This document shows positions 40,001 through 49,719 of a stretch of DNA of 64,000 nt, piece by piece. The translations under genes were made by a program, and so were the position numbers. Source of the DNA: Schistocephalus solidus (taxonomy: Eukaryota > Platyhelminthes > Cestoda > Diphyllobothriidea > Diphyllobothriidae); the NCBI GenBank assembly GCA_017591395.1, contig WEDG01004125.1, positions 186,001 through 250,000 on the forward strand, given 5' to 3'. Under the pieces are notes generated by a model. It was not told where the DNA came from and made no database searches. It worked only from the letters and a program-made list of their open reading frames with translations. The number at the start of each line of letters is the position of its first letter. The first letter of the stretch is position 1.

Positions 40001-41934
40001 AAAGTTAATAAACGGGTCAAGATAAGATTAGTATCAAGTGAACCTTTTCTAAGAACCAGAAATATAATTTTTTACTAATTGTCAAATGTATGAAATCATC
40101 ATCCAATGATTAATCTGTGTGACTCATGTCTTCACTAACCGATGTTCATTTCAGTTTTAAAATTTCAAGTAAATTGACACTTAACAGCATACTATCATTG
40201 GTCTTCTTGGTTAAAAGCCGCACTGGACGCGCGATCACACTGAACTGCTCAGTCGTCTATTTGAGAATGGTTCTGACCAATATTTTACTCTATCATGTTG
40301 AGTGTCAAGACATTTATGGGTCTGAAAAAGCGGTGAGTTAACTTCATTTTACAGTGACTGTCGATTGTAGTTAAGGTCAACAACCAAGATATGAATAAAG
40401 GTGACAGAGTAGAATGCACCATCGGCGTAATCATGCAGGCATAGGAACGGCAATATTCAAGCTTGCGTGCATTGTACAGGTAATTACTAATTACATATAT
40501 CCATATGCATAGGATCATGTTAAAAACATACGTAATGGATGATCTATGTATCCAAAATGCTCAAAAGGTTCTCTATTATAACGCCCCGTATATGACTACC
40601 TAGAGGTTACTTTTGGAAATCTGCACAAGGACGCCTTTATACGTAAAGTATTGCAAGTGTTATACAACTGAAAGCGCTTCCTAGCAAAACAACACAATCA
40701 TAATTAATGTCCGTTATCTATGCACCCCATAGCTGTGTATTGAAATCTATGAATATGCATTGCTTATATAGTGCATAATTCCTTACTTATTTAAAATAAA
40801 TAATTTCAGTTAAACATTGACATTTTAAAAAAATGAAAAACTTTTTTCTGGGGAAGTATTTTAAGAGCATGCGTTTACCTTCAAGAAATTATCATTAAGT
40901 CATTACATCTTAAGTTTTTTTGCTTAATTAAACATAGTACTTTAAAATTTTACAGTTTTACAGATATAAATTTAATTTAATCATTTTATATCGTATATAA
41001 ACGTCCTTCGATATGGTGTCTTGTGTAATGCCTTTTCGTGCAGCGTCTTCTCGCTAAATCTTGGCCAAGTGACTGGCCACTTCAGTCACCTGTGGTCCGA
41101 GTAAATGGCTTGCTTAGGAATAAAGGTAATATCTTCTTCCTTAATAAAGGCCGATTTCGTAGGTTTTTTGTGTGTCCAAATTGCTGACGCACATTACTGA
41201 ATTACTAAACGAAGACTGGCAACAGTTATCCAGGAAGATTGATGGATTGACTATGGGTTTTAATTTTATGTGATTGCATGTAGCGGTGGTGGAAACATAG
41301 AACTTAACCCATATCTAGAACAGTATTTGTGTCTTGTACAATCATTTATGCAATTCAACCCTACTGAAGCTGCTCGCAGCAGCTTGGACATACATCTGTA
41401 CTTCCGGATAAGAACTGCAATTTCATGGCCAGCTTCCTTTTACTAGCAACTTAACAGGCACGTGTTCACATTGGGTGGAACCATGTTTGATGTCTTAATA
41501 ACAGGGTCATCAAATAATACGCAAGTAACAGTAATTTCATCTAAACTATTCCTAGCATAACGGGTTCCTTCTCCAGCTATTGTTTGAATGGTCGAAGTAA
41601 TATGGGGCAATTTTAATAATTTTGTAATTAATTTTTTGTAAAAACCACTGTAGCTTGCTGTATTGTGACTAAATATATGGCAATGAAAATGCCATGACTT
41701 AAGTTTATCTAAATGGTGCCGCCTTCACCGTACCTAGAACATCAAAAATCTCAGAAGAATTTACAATGATTCAGTTCCAATTTGCAGGGCTAACTCTATT
41801 ATATCGACAGTTCTTTTATATGAAAGAGCTTTTGATAAAAAAGAATTGCATGGTTGCCCAACCAGTACCTGGGAAAATGAACCACTCACAATTTAAGTGG
41901 ATTTGTTCTAAATTAAAAGGAAATAATGCTTACA

Positions 41935-42115
41935 ATTAACATGAAAGTTAAGTTTAGGTTAAGGTGATAGTTTGAGGATAAAGGCAAAATTATGCTGATG
42001 GGTGAGGTTTGTGTTCCCGTTAGCTACAGGATTAAGGTTAAGGTTCGGGCAAGGTTTAAAATGCAGGTGAAGGCTATATTTTATTTAAGGATAAGTGTAA
42101 GCGTTAAGACATGGG
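41935..42115. repeat. Degenerate telomere-like G-rich tract
   Basis: Variants of GGTTAAGG / TTAGGTTAAGG (AAGTTTAGGTTAAGGTGATAG, ATTAAGGTTAAGGTTCGGGC, AAGGATAAGTGTAAGCGTTAAG) recur over about 170 bp. This is the mirror-strand counterpart of the tract at 21255-21420. No fixed period; an old, decayed array. Confidence 0.45.
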
Positions 42116-42741
42116 TGAATTAAACGTTTATAAAATGTTTCGTAAGGCTGCGAATTTAAAGCGTGTGGGAGATTCGTATTCCCGTATCTTTGGAAGGCGG
42201 CCATACAAGGCATCCCTACCGAATTTTTGTATTCTTATTCGCGTGATTCTACGCAGGGTCGTTGTCCAAAATTCAGATTGTTCTTGGTGTACTTATTGGT
42301 AACTAGGTTATGAACCTGTGATTTTCGTGAGATGCATAATACATGTCACCAGTATGGTTTGCATATGCTTACCGCCAGCCGGGGCTTCCTCAATTCATTC
42401 TGATTGAAAACTAGAATTAAAAGTGATTACCGTACGCTGCTATATTTCACGACTAGAGTGTTTATTTAATGAAAGGCAAGAAAGTAATACGTTACCCAAA
42501 CTCGCGAACTAAAGTAAAGATCCGCGAGTAGTAAGGAATAGCTGAGTTTTTAATAGGGATCCAGCGAAAATAAGATATGTTTTGATGGATTGAATAGAGA
42601 AATATATAGCGCCAAACTTATACTAACAATTTTCATAGTTTTATTTGGAGCTAGTATTCGATGCCGGGTTATTATGGAAGCACACACCTCATGCCGACTA
42701 ATATGTGCGAAGTCATTCCTAGCTGACCTGAACCATTTTAA

Positions 42742-43380
42742 TTGGGACCCTTGGCCGGAGAAAGAATGAGGCCCGCTTTACGCAACCCTTCCTTTCAAAT
42801 TAAAATTCAAGTTTTTAAAACAACCACGGCGTCCTACAAGTCGCCGCGTGGAAAGCTGCCATTTACCCTTATACGTCGGTCATCCTACGGTGAAAGACAC
42901 ACGAGAAACGACCCATTATGGTCGCCCTATTCCATTACTACAATACGGTACCGCGATCAAGCTAGTATCCATAAATTGCAAGCCATCTTTCGATTTTTCA
43001 AATGTCATTTTGATGGGAAGCGTTACGCACACTTCACTGTGCTCACATATATTATCCACATTTGTAAACCTCTACCACATTATGTCACAATAGTTCGCTT
43101 GAACTCTTTTAACTGGTCATTAACCTCCAATGGTAGTTATATTTTGGAAGTGACAAGTCGTGTATGCCAGACCCACGTTGGAAAGCCCAACTTAGTGCCG
43201 GCCAATAAGAGGAAGGCGCATTATACAAGTCAATTGGTGGGCGTGTACTTCGCATCTAAACGCACGAGTTGTTGCCTGCAGTTAACTGTCCGTGTCGTTA
43301 TCAAAGGGTTTTGCCGATCGCCTAAGAATTCCATATTTAACTGTTTGATAAAAACTGTTGGATATTGCATTCAAGCCTGA
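42742..43380 (+). CDS. Unrecognised 212-codon open frame
   Basis: This is the longest open frame outside the PLE cluster and the Rab-effector exon, unusually long for sequence this AT-rich, which is the only reason to list it. The translation shows no signal peptide, no repeats and no catalytic motif that I recognise. A second frame (42848-43093) and a 91-codon frame just downstream (43401-43676) are also open, which argues for slightly GC-richer, stop-poor sequence or an ancient transposon remnant rather than one gene. No clear splice sites bound it. It sits in the inferred intron of the minus-strand Rab-effector gene, on the opposite strand. Confidence 0.15.
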   Translation: MGPLAGERMRPALRNPSFQIKIQVFKTTTASYKSPRGKLPFTLIRRSSYGERHTRNDPLWSPYSITTIRYRDQASIHKLQAIFRFFKCHFDGKRYAHFTVLTYIIHICKPLPHYVTIVRLNSFNWSLTSNGSYILEVTSRVCQTHVGKPNLVPANKRKAHYTSQLVGVYFASKRTSCCLQLTVRVVIKGFCRSPKNSIFNCLIKTVGYCIQA

Positions 43381-44268
43381 TCACTTGGTAATTTGGATCC
43401 GTGCACGCTCAGAACCTTAATTTGGCGAAATTCTCTCGAAAGGATTTACAGCAAAAATGCGGAGAAAGAGCGGACTCGATTCAACTCACAGAAGTCTTAG
43501 GGACTGCCGTTGCGCATGCTCTAGCCAGTTCATCTTCAGAGACGACCACCGAAAAAAGGTCATTGAGGCGCAAGCAGTATATAAATTCAAATATCTTCTT
43601 CCAAATAACCCAAAAACCTTTCATATTTTTATCTTCTGCATTTAACATCGAGGGTTTTACTTTGCCAAAAGATTGATTGCGCTGTTGAATATGGATACCA
43701 AGTTCACCGATACCACCGCTATCTTACCTGACGAAGTAATGTATGACCACAGCGTATAGAGCGGAAAAATCCCTTATGCTTACAGCAGGAAATACGCGAA
43801 AAATTGAGCATGTGGATCTCGTGGGTGACATCTTGCATGAAAATTGTGCATTTTAAAAAGTTGGGACGTTACTTATGTGTTCAGACGAGTAAGGCGTGAC
43901 TTTAGAACTGTTATTTTTTCACCCATCGCTGATTCATACTCGGTTATACATGTCCAAAAGAATCTTTTAGTTCCGCTCGAGTAGGTATTTCGTCGGGACT
44001 TGAACTTGATACCACTGACAGACCTTTCGTTTTTTTTTCATGACAGTGAGTCTTTCTGCCTTATAACAACCTGTCACGTAAGGGTTAAATTCGGCCAGGG
44101 AGAAACCTCTACCGAAGGGTGGCGTGCGATGGTTGCTGATGGCACCGGAGACGTTCGTCCGACGTGGGTGTGTGCCTGTATTTTGTTTTGGTTGACGAAA
44201 ATGCATAGGTGGTCATTTGAACTGCGAAAGCAGCGTCCATAGTTGAGCAGTGTTTGTATATATGTGTG

Positions 44269-44650
44269 GGCCCCCTAAACGGGTCGTGTGATAGATGCGT
44301 TGAACCAACATGCAGGCCACATCAGGGCACGGCAGCCGTTATGCGAGTCCCACTCCCATAACAAATGCCCAACGTGGGGGTTGTGGTGGCATGCCTAGGA
44401 GCGGCGAGGGCATGGGTTTCCCGGCCACGCCAGCCACCTGCACCCTCTCCCATTTCCGGTCTTCTTGACTCTGTCTTGACACCGGACATTATTGGAGGAG
44501 GAGAAGGAGGAGAGGGTGCGGTAGATGTAGCGCAAGTGTACTATCACTTTTTAACTAAATCACGCGCACTTCACCGTACCCGCACAACCCTGTTGGGGAG
44601 CGAAATCGACAGTCGAACTCTTGTGTATGTATATGTCAATACGCGTGACC
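44269..44650 (+). mobile_element. Dispersed retroposon copy R2
   Basis: Opens CCCCCTAAACGGGTCGTGTG and runs collinearly with the reverse complement of R1 (5899-6261): GATGCGTTGAACCAACATG, CAAATGCCCAACGTGGG, TGGTGGCATGCCTAGGAGCGG, CCGGCCACGCCAGCCACCTG, GACTCTGTCTTGACACCGG, GTGCGGTAGATGTAGCGCAAG, ACTATCAC and a closing CAGTCGAACTC. A purine-rich GGAGGAGGAGAAGGAGGAG stretch is an expansion relative to R1. The 96-codon plus-strand frame here is repeat-derived. A further copy (R3) follows head-to-tail. Confidence 0.7.
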
Positions 44651-45035
44651 CGTAAACAGGGCATGTGGCAGTGCGCTGGACCAACATGGGAGACCAATCA
44701 GGGTGCGGCAGGCGTTATTATTCTGGAGTGCGGTCGCATAACAAATGCTGAAAATGGGGGTTGAGCATTCAGAACATATGTATGCATAGGTGAGGGCGCA
44801 TGCCACACCTCACACTTCATCGGCGCCCGACCCAAACTCCGGTATTCTTGACATGTATTGACTCCAAGATGAGGCGAGTAAGGGAAGAGCGAGTGAGGAA
44901 AATTCAGTGCAGGTCTACTATCAATTAAAATTAATTTGCGCACAAGAAACCGTCCCTTCACCACCCATCTCTGAAGCCTACGGTGAAAATCATCGGACGT
45001 GGACGGTTGAACTGACATTTTAACCCGCAACTGGA
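44651..45035 (+). mobile_element. Dispersed retroposon copy R3, tandem to R2
   Basis: Follows R2 directly in the same orientation: CCCGTAAACAGGGCATGTGG, GCGCTGGACCAACATGGGAG, GGCAGGCGTTATTATTC, CATAACAAATGCTG, CCGGTATTCTTGACATG, GCAGGTCTACTATCAATTAA, CCGTCCCTTCACC and closing GACGGTTGAACTGAC. It is more diverged than R2 and has a different sequence in place of the CCAGCCACCTG block. The 145-codon minus-strand open frame across it (44698-45135) is antisense to the repeat and not a supported gene. Confidence 0.6.
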
Positions 45036-46118
45036 GTGAATTTAACATGAAATCGTCCGTTAACCAAACAAAAATAACCTCTGAGGTTAATGGGGGTTGG
45101 CGCACTTCCTGAACATCTCGGAAGTCGCCACTCATTACCTCACGCTAATCACAGGCGAAATTAAGCTCAGACCAATCCCATTTATCTGGCGCTAAGAGGT
45201 AAGAACGCATATAACCCAACTAACAAGATTCAAAATGCCTGTAAACATTTATTGGATCGGGCGTTGATGGCAATAGAGCGAGTACACAGTGGACATTGAC
45301 AATTAGCTCTTTCAATGTTGGCGAGGTCAAACTTCTGTTGACAAAATGATAAATATTTTGACAGCGAGGAGCCTACGATTTTTCAGCAAACCCAATGACG
45401 TGCCGCAGATTTTGCGAGCAGTAAAATTAAATTCCAACTTGATCACTGGACAAATGGCTTGAGTAAGACACACTAACGCTCACAGAAACTCTATGCACTT
45501 CCTATTCCACCCCACCATATTGTCCATCAGTAGGAGTGCCAACGATACTTTGAATGGACAAATTTGTATTATTGTCGGTTTATGAAACCGGCTGCCCGTT
45601 TTTCTGTGGGTTCGCTTCAAATTCGGTGAAAGGGAATATGCGCCTAAAAGCTTGCTCAATTAACGTCAGCAATTAAATGACAACGCTGATGAAATTACGA
45701 CCATTAATAAAAACGAGTATGTACAGTCAATCAGTCATCGCACCAGCTACGAATCTCAGCCATGAGCACCAGTACTGTCAAATAAAATAAGCATATGATG
45801 CCTTGGTAACTGCAGCCTATAAATATTGTGCACTGCCTGCTCCCTAATACCCATTTCATCAAATGTCACAGGTGATGTGTTCGCGAATTAATCAAAGACA
45901 TGAGGATAATGGAGGTCCTGATCCATTCGTCGTCTTCCTTCCTCCTAATGGCTTACTGTCATCAAGCCTTGCCATTGTCTATGAATAACGCAGTTGTTCG
46001 ATTTTCAAGCAATTTGAACTTCAGTGTACTTCTGTTTAACAAACATATTATACCTTTTGTTTGAACACTTTCTCATAAAATAAAAACAAAAAAAATTAAA
46101 TAAAATAAGGAAACGTAC

Positions 46119-46621
46119 AATAAGCGCTCAGTTTCTCTGCTCTCTACTGTACGAACACGATCAAGCACATTTCGGATTTGAGCCTTCTCCTCTTCACTCA
46201 ACTGTGATGCGTCAAGAACCTCGCATGCAGAATCCTGGAGGCTGGTAGAGGATAGTTCCCTTGGCTGCGAACCACTTTCTTCCTCTGATGAAGACGTTCG
46301 CGTCACAATAAGTCTTTTAATTACATCCAGCAGCGGTCCCTTCTGTTCCGACGCCCGGCGAGCTATCTGCGACCCAAACTGACTGCCTCCAGGCGGATTT
46401 CTGGACTGGAAACTACGGCATTGTCGATGGTAAAAACCTGAATTATCTGAACTATCGGTGTAGTCGGCCTCGGAGGGCAAGGATTCCTGTCGTCGCATAT
46501 GGTCGGGGTGTCTTTTCACCCGTCCAGCGGAGGAGGCATCGGAGATGTCCCCCGTCACACTGGAGCGCCGTGGATCAGCCTGGTAGTCGATATTCTCTGA
46601 AGCACTTACTTCGTTGCCCAT
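46119..46621 (-). CDS. First coding exon of a Rab-effector (rabphilin/RIM/Piccolo-Fife type) gene
   Basis: The start ATG is the first in the frame (46621, context TTTTTTACAATGGG). The exon encodes 167 codons plus two bases and ends before donor GTACGT; past it the frame becomes a hydrophobic, intron-like tail. Residues 1-6 are MGNEVS: Gly2 with Ser6 fits the N-myristoylation pattern, and the start resembles the MGNEAS start of vertebrate Piccolo and Bassoon. Residues 10-135 are Ser/Arg/Glu-rich and probably disordered. From residue 141, LSEEEKAQIRNVLDRV then TVESRETERL matches the first Rab-binding helix of rabphilin/RIM (Leu-Ser/Thr-Glu-Glu-Glu, later Ile..Val, Glu-rich). The two leftover bases (TT) match the one-base start of the zinc-finger exon at 8851, which supplies the next part of the same domain. 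PDZ and C2 domains, if present, lie beyond the window. Subfamily undecided. Confidence 0.72.
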
Positions 46622-47165
46622 TGTAAAAAATCACTTAAGAAGCCTTCACAGTTTGATATAAATTCCCACCATATGGCGGGCGTGCCTGCTTATGGTGGTC
46701 CTGGTAGTCAGTAAAGCGTACGGTCACCAGTTGGCTGCATTTTGTCAATCAAGTGGACACAATGACATGATAGATAGCCTGAAAGACGACCGTGCGAAAT
46801 TAATTCGTCTTCAGGTAAGCACGTGTGTAATGAGTAGAAGGCAGAGCTGGCAGCGGTGACGATGAAAGCCAATGAATGCGTGAGCACAGACTGACCAATT
46901 GAAATACAGTCGAATCACAAACAAGTGAATCAATGACACGGAGGGTAGGAGAAACAGCAACATTAGGTTGCTCTCACGGCCGGCAACATTCTAAAAATTG
47001 CCTGAAAGAAGGCGAACCAGTCATATGGACGCAGAGGCAGCAGTTGAGCAGGAAGAGCTAGCTGGCGAGGAATAGAGAGATGCAGAGGGAGGGAAAGAGT
47101 AAACAGAGCAGAGAGCCGAGCAGTGTAAATAAACTCGATCGGTTGCCGGAGATTTTGCGCCAAAA
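46622..47165 (-). promoter_or_regulatory. Probable 5' UTR and promoter region of the Rab-effector gene
   Basis: This lies immediately upstream of the start codon on the minus strand. It is richer in G+C and pyrimidine-rich (minus strand) than surrounding intron. A palindromic TTTTGCGCCAAAA at 47153-47165 resembles an E2F/DP site (TTTSGCGC core). CCACCATA at about 46668 and TATGGTGG at about 46692 form a short inverted repeat. The transcription start cannot be placed from sequence alone, and an additional non-coding first exon is possible. The 66-codon minus-strand frame at 46963-47163 may be an upstream open frame in the leader or chance. Confidence 0.3.
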
Positions 47166-47422
47166 TCCAACCCTGTTGCCAAATACTAAAATATAGTTAA
47201 TGGCGAGGGATGTCAGAAGACAGGCCAAGCAGGGGCAGATCTATCGGATGAAGTTTTTGGTTATGGTCAGTTCGCAATCCCGTCTCCCCCCCTTATCTCT
47301 CTTATTGGGATGGTTGCATAATCGGGACATGTCCCCCGACAGTGTACATCAAACTAAAAGACACGCGAGAACAATTATCATTTTTACACCGTTTTTGAAA
47401 CAATAGGATTCTACCGAAATCC

Positions 47423-48187
47423 GTGAAGATAAAACCCGCAATAAAGTCATCCCAGGGCTTTCAAGCCGCTTTCCGTTACGGCTATCAAATGCTTGGAGCA
47501 TTTATAACAGACGCACACTGTCGACTTCGTAGATTCAAGGAGCAGAAAGGACAAAACATGCAATTTTGCCATGACCATCTCCCTGAACACGTATTTAAAA
47601 CACTACAGGAAACTATCACGCAGGTTTCAGAACTAGAACGACTAAAAAAGAGAACCAAATTGATGAAAAAATGGATGAGAATTTCTCATGAAAGTCACAA
47701 TGATAAGATGTATCCAAATAATGTCATAAACTTATCCTCGAAAGTCCGAACAAAAACAGAGGAAAAGGTGCTGTCCAAAGGAATGAAGTACAATCCATCG
47801 GATTCCAACTACCTTGACTTCCTTGCAAACTTTGAATCAATCATAGTATCAACAAATCAAACAGAAGAAGAACAGTTTGCAATTCGCAGCAGTACTGTGC
47901 ATGCCTTGAATAACCGAAGTAAACACTCAACATTATCTTGCGATGAAAGGAAAGCACTAAAGGCACTGAAACAAGAAAAAGACATCATCATTCTACCTGC
48001 TGATAAAGGAGGTGCAACCACCATCCTAAACAAAGAAGACTACACAGGGAAAATTCTTTCAATTTTAAAAGACGATTCAACATACACACCTTTGTCTGCA
48101 GACCCCACAAAATCCCAAAACGCGTGCATTGAAAAAGCACTAAAACACCTTACGAAAAAGAAATTAATATCAGAAGTTCTTGCTTAA
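47423..48187 (+). pseudogene. PLE copy A: N-terminal region and start of RT, premature stop
   Basis: Carries the PLE signature PADKGGATTILNKEDYTGKI (about residues 193-212), the fingers segment just ahead of RT motifs. The TAA at 48185-48187 is a lesion: the same frame stays open beyond it and continues into IYGLPKLHKTGIPLRPIVSL, the next conserved PLE RT block at about 48221-48280. The N-terminal 180 residues are Lys-rich, with a QVSELERLKKRTKL helix. No start codon can be assigned confidently; the listed ATG simply opens the frame. Confidence 0.8.
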
Positions 48188-48284
48188 TCCTTAAAACAGG
48201 AAGAACCCAACATTGCAAAAATATATGGTCTTCCAAAACTTCACAAAACTGGTATCCCACTGCGACCGATAGTCTCCTTAATCG

Positions 48285-49091
48285 GTGAACCGAATTATAA
48301 AAATTTCAAAGTGGCTATTTCACCAGCTACATCCACTTAAAAAGAACTCTGAATACTCCATTGAAGATTCGAAAAGTTTTCTAGACAAATTAAAAGGAAT
48401 CCAAGTTACACCTGACGAGGTAATGGTTTCATTCGATGTGGTCTCGCTCTTCACCTCGATCATCCTGGATTTAGCGAGATCATGCACCGAAGAACTACTC
48501 CACGCCTACGTCACTGATGTACCTGCCGATGCTTTACTCCAACTCCTAGACCTTTGTCTAGAAACCAATTTTTCCTTCTCCGGCCAATGCTATCAACCAC
48601 TTAAAGGGGCCCGTATGGGGTCGCCCATATCCGGCTTCCTGGCTGAAGCTGTAATGCAGAAATTGGAATCGATAGCTCTCCCTGGTGTTAAACCAAAATT
48701 GAGGTTGCGATACGTTGATGATACATTTGTCATCGTCAAGAAAGAACTATTAGACCTGCTCCACAAAAATCTAAACTCAACATTTCCAGGAATTGAATTT
48801 ACGTTCGAGATGGAAGCTGATGGACAACTCCCATTTCTGGATGTCCTCGTACATCGGAAAACTGATGGATCACTCCACACCTCAGTTAACCCCAAAGAAA
48901 CATATTCTGAGGTCATCCTACACTTTGAGAGTAATCATCCTATCTCTCACAAAAGGAGTTCTGTCTACAGTCTCCTTAATCGAGCCAAAAAACACTGCTC
49001 TTATGAAGAAAGTTATCGAGCAGAAATGAATACCTCTTTAACTTGTTCTTTAAAAATAGATACCCCCGTGACTTCGTCTATTGATGTCTGA
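48285..49091 (+). pseudogene. PLE copy A: RT catalytic core in a shifted frame
   Basis: Contains RT motif A (VMVSFDVVSLFTSI), the MGSPISGFLAE block (motif B region), and the catalytic YVDD box at 48711-48722, then LPFLDVLVHRK, a hallmark of PLE RTs. The frame differs from the preceding segment, so a frameshift lies near 48290-48330. Homology leaves this frame near 49028: the YxRDF block (KNRYPRDF) is found in another frame at about 49046-49075, followed by an in-frame TGA. The catalytic aspartates themselves are intact. Confidence 0.85.
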
Positions 49092-49639
49092 AGCGACAAG
49101 AATCCAAAGAGAAAGGTATTTCAAACAACACAGCCACCCAGGCACCCAAAACAATGATCTGGCGAACTCTCCCATACATTAAAAATGTATCTGAGCTTGT
49201 CGAAAGACAGATTAAAAAACACCAGATACAAGTAGCACACCACCCTACATCTACTTTACACTAACAGCTTGTACACCCTAAGGACAGGGTTAGCTACCTT
49301 GATAAAAAAGGTGTTGTCTACAAAATTCCATGTTCCAGTTGTAATGCCGTTTATTGTGGTCAAACTGGGAAATCTGTCTCAACCCGCTTACACGAACATC
49401 AGTTGGCGGTTAGAAGACGAGACCATTTATCCCAAGTGGCTATGCATCTACTGGAAACCGGACATAAATTTTCATGGGAGAAAACACTGATTGTTGGCAT
49501 CTGCCCAATCAGAAAAGGCCGTGAATTCCTAGAGGCAATGCACTCAGATGAGGCATGCATCAACCGGCATATCGATTTGGATGCCACATACAAAATCGTT
49601 AAAGAAAAATTCAAGTGCGCACAACTAATCACGACGTGA
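49092..49639 (+). pseudogene. PLE copy A: linker and GIY-YIG endonuclease
   Basis: After a linker with WRTLPYIKNVSELVERQI, the endonuclease begins near 49310 with GVVYKIPCSSC and VYCGQTGKS, then RLHEH. These are the GIY-YIG strands, the PLE-specific Cys-x2-Cys linker, and the catalytic Arg and downstream His/Glu region. The frame is open to a stop at 49637-49639. A TAA at about 49262 interrupts the linker. The domain would nick target DNA for target-primed insertion. Confidence 0.8.
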
Positions 49640-49719
49640 TGACGAAATACACTCAAAGCCTATTGGTTCGGATTTTGCCCAATCTCAGAATCCTTTGTTT
49701 AACACGGTTAATTGATTAA

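Larger units (their letters stand above)
8852..46118 (-). other. Inferred 37.3 kb intron of the Rab-effector gene
   Basis: The interval lies between donor GTACGT (46118 downward) and acceptor TTTTCAG (at 8852), both on the minus strand. The upstream exon leaves two bases (TT) and the downstream exon supplies one (A), so the splice keeps frame and makes a Leu codon. No convincing minus-strand coding exon was found inside, though a small one could be missed. Contents besides AT-rich unique-looking sequence are listed separately: dispersed repeat copies at 10.2, 34.1 and 44.3-45.0 kb, the hammerhead SINE tandem at 10.8-11.4 kb, telomere-like tracts, a tRNA-like SINE head and microsatellites. The stretches 11.5-21.2, 22.1-34.0, 37.1-41.9 and 45.0-46.1 kb show only short open frames without family motifs. 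An intron this long would be unremarkable in large repeat-rich flatworm genomes. Confidence 0.55.
47423..49639 (+). mobile_element. Penelope-like element copy A (divergent, inactivated)
   Basis: It encodes in order an N-terminal region, reverse transcriptase and GIY-YIG endonuclease, the layout of endonuclease-bearing Penelope-like elements. It belongs to a different lineage from copies B and C next to it: N-terminal residues align only loosely (RYGYQMLGAFITDAHCRLRR here, QHGRRMIRALLQDCHLRLRK in C). It is broken by a premature TAA at 48185-48187, a frameshift between about 48290 and 48330, another near 49028, and a TGA near 49082. Its 5' boundary is not defined; 47166-47422 may be its leader. 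The 3' end lies between the stop at 49637 and the start of copy B near 49819. Confidence 0.85.

Noticed and set aside
44698..45135. 145-codon minus-strand open frame
   Set aside because: It runs antisense through repeat copy R3, and the corresponding frame is not preserved in R1 or R2.
46283..46310. Plus-strand CTGATGA followed by a GACG-TTCG-CGTC hairpin, resembling a hammerhead
   Set aside because: No GAAA strand follows the hairpin, no stem I partner, and it lies antisense within a coding exon.
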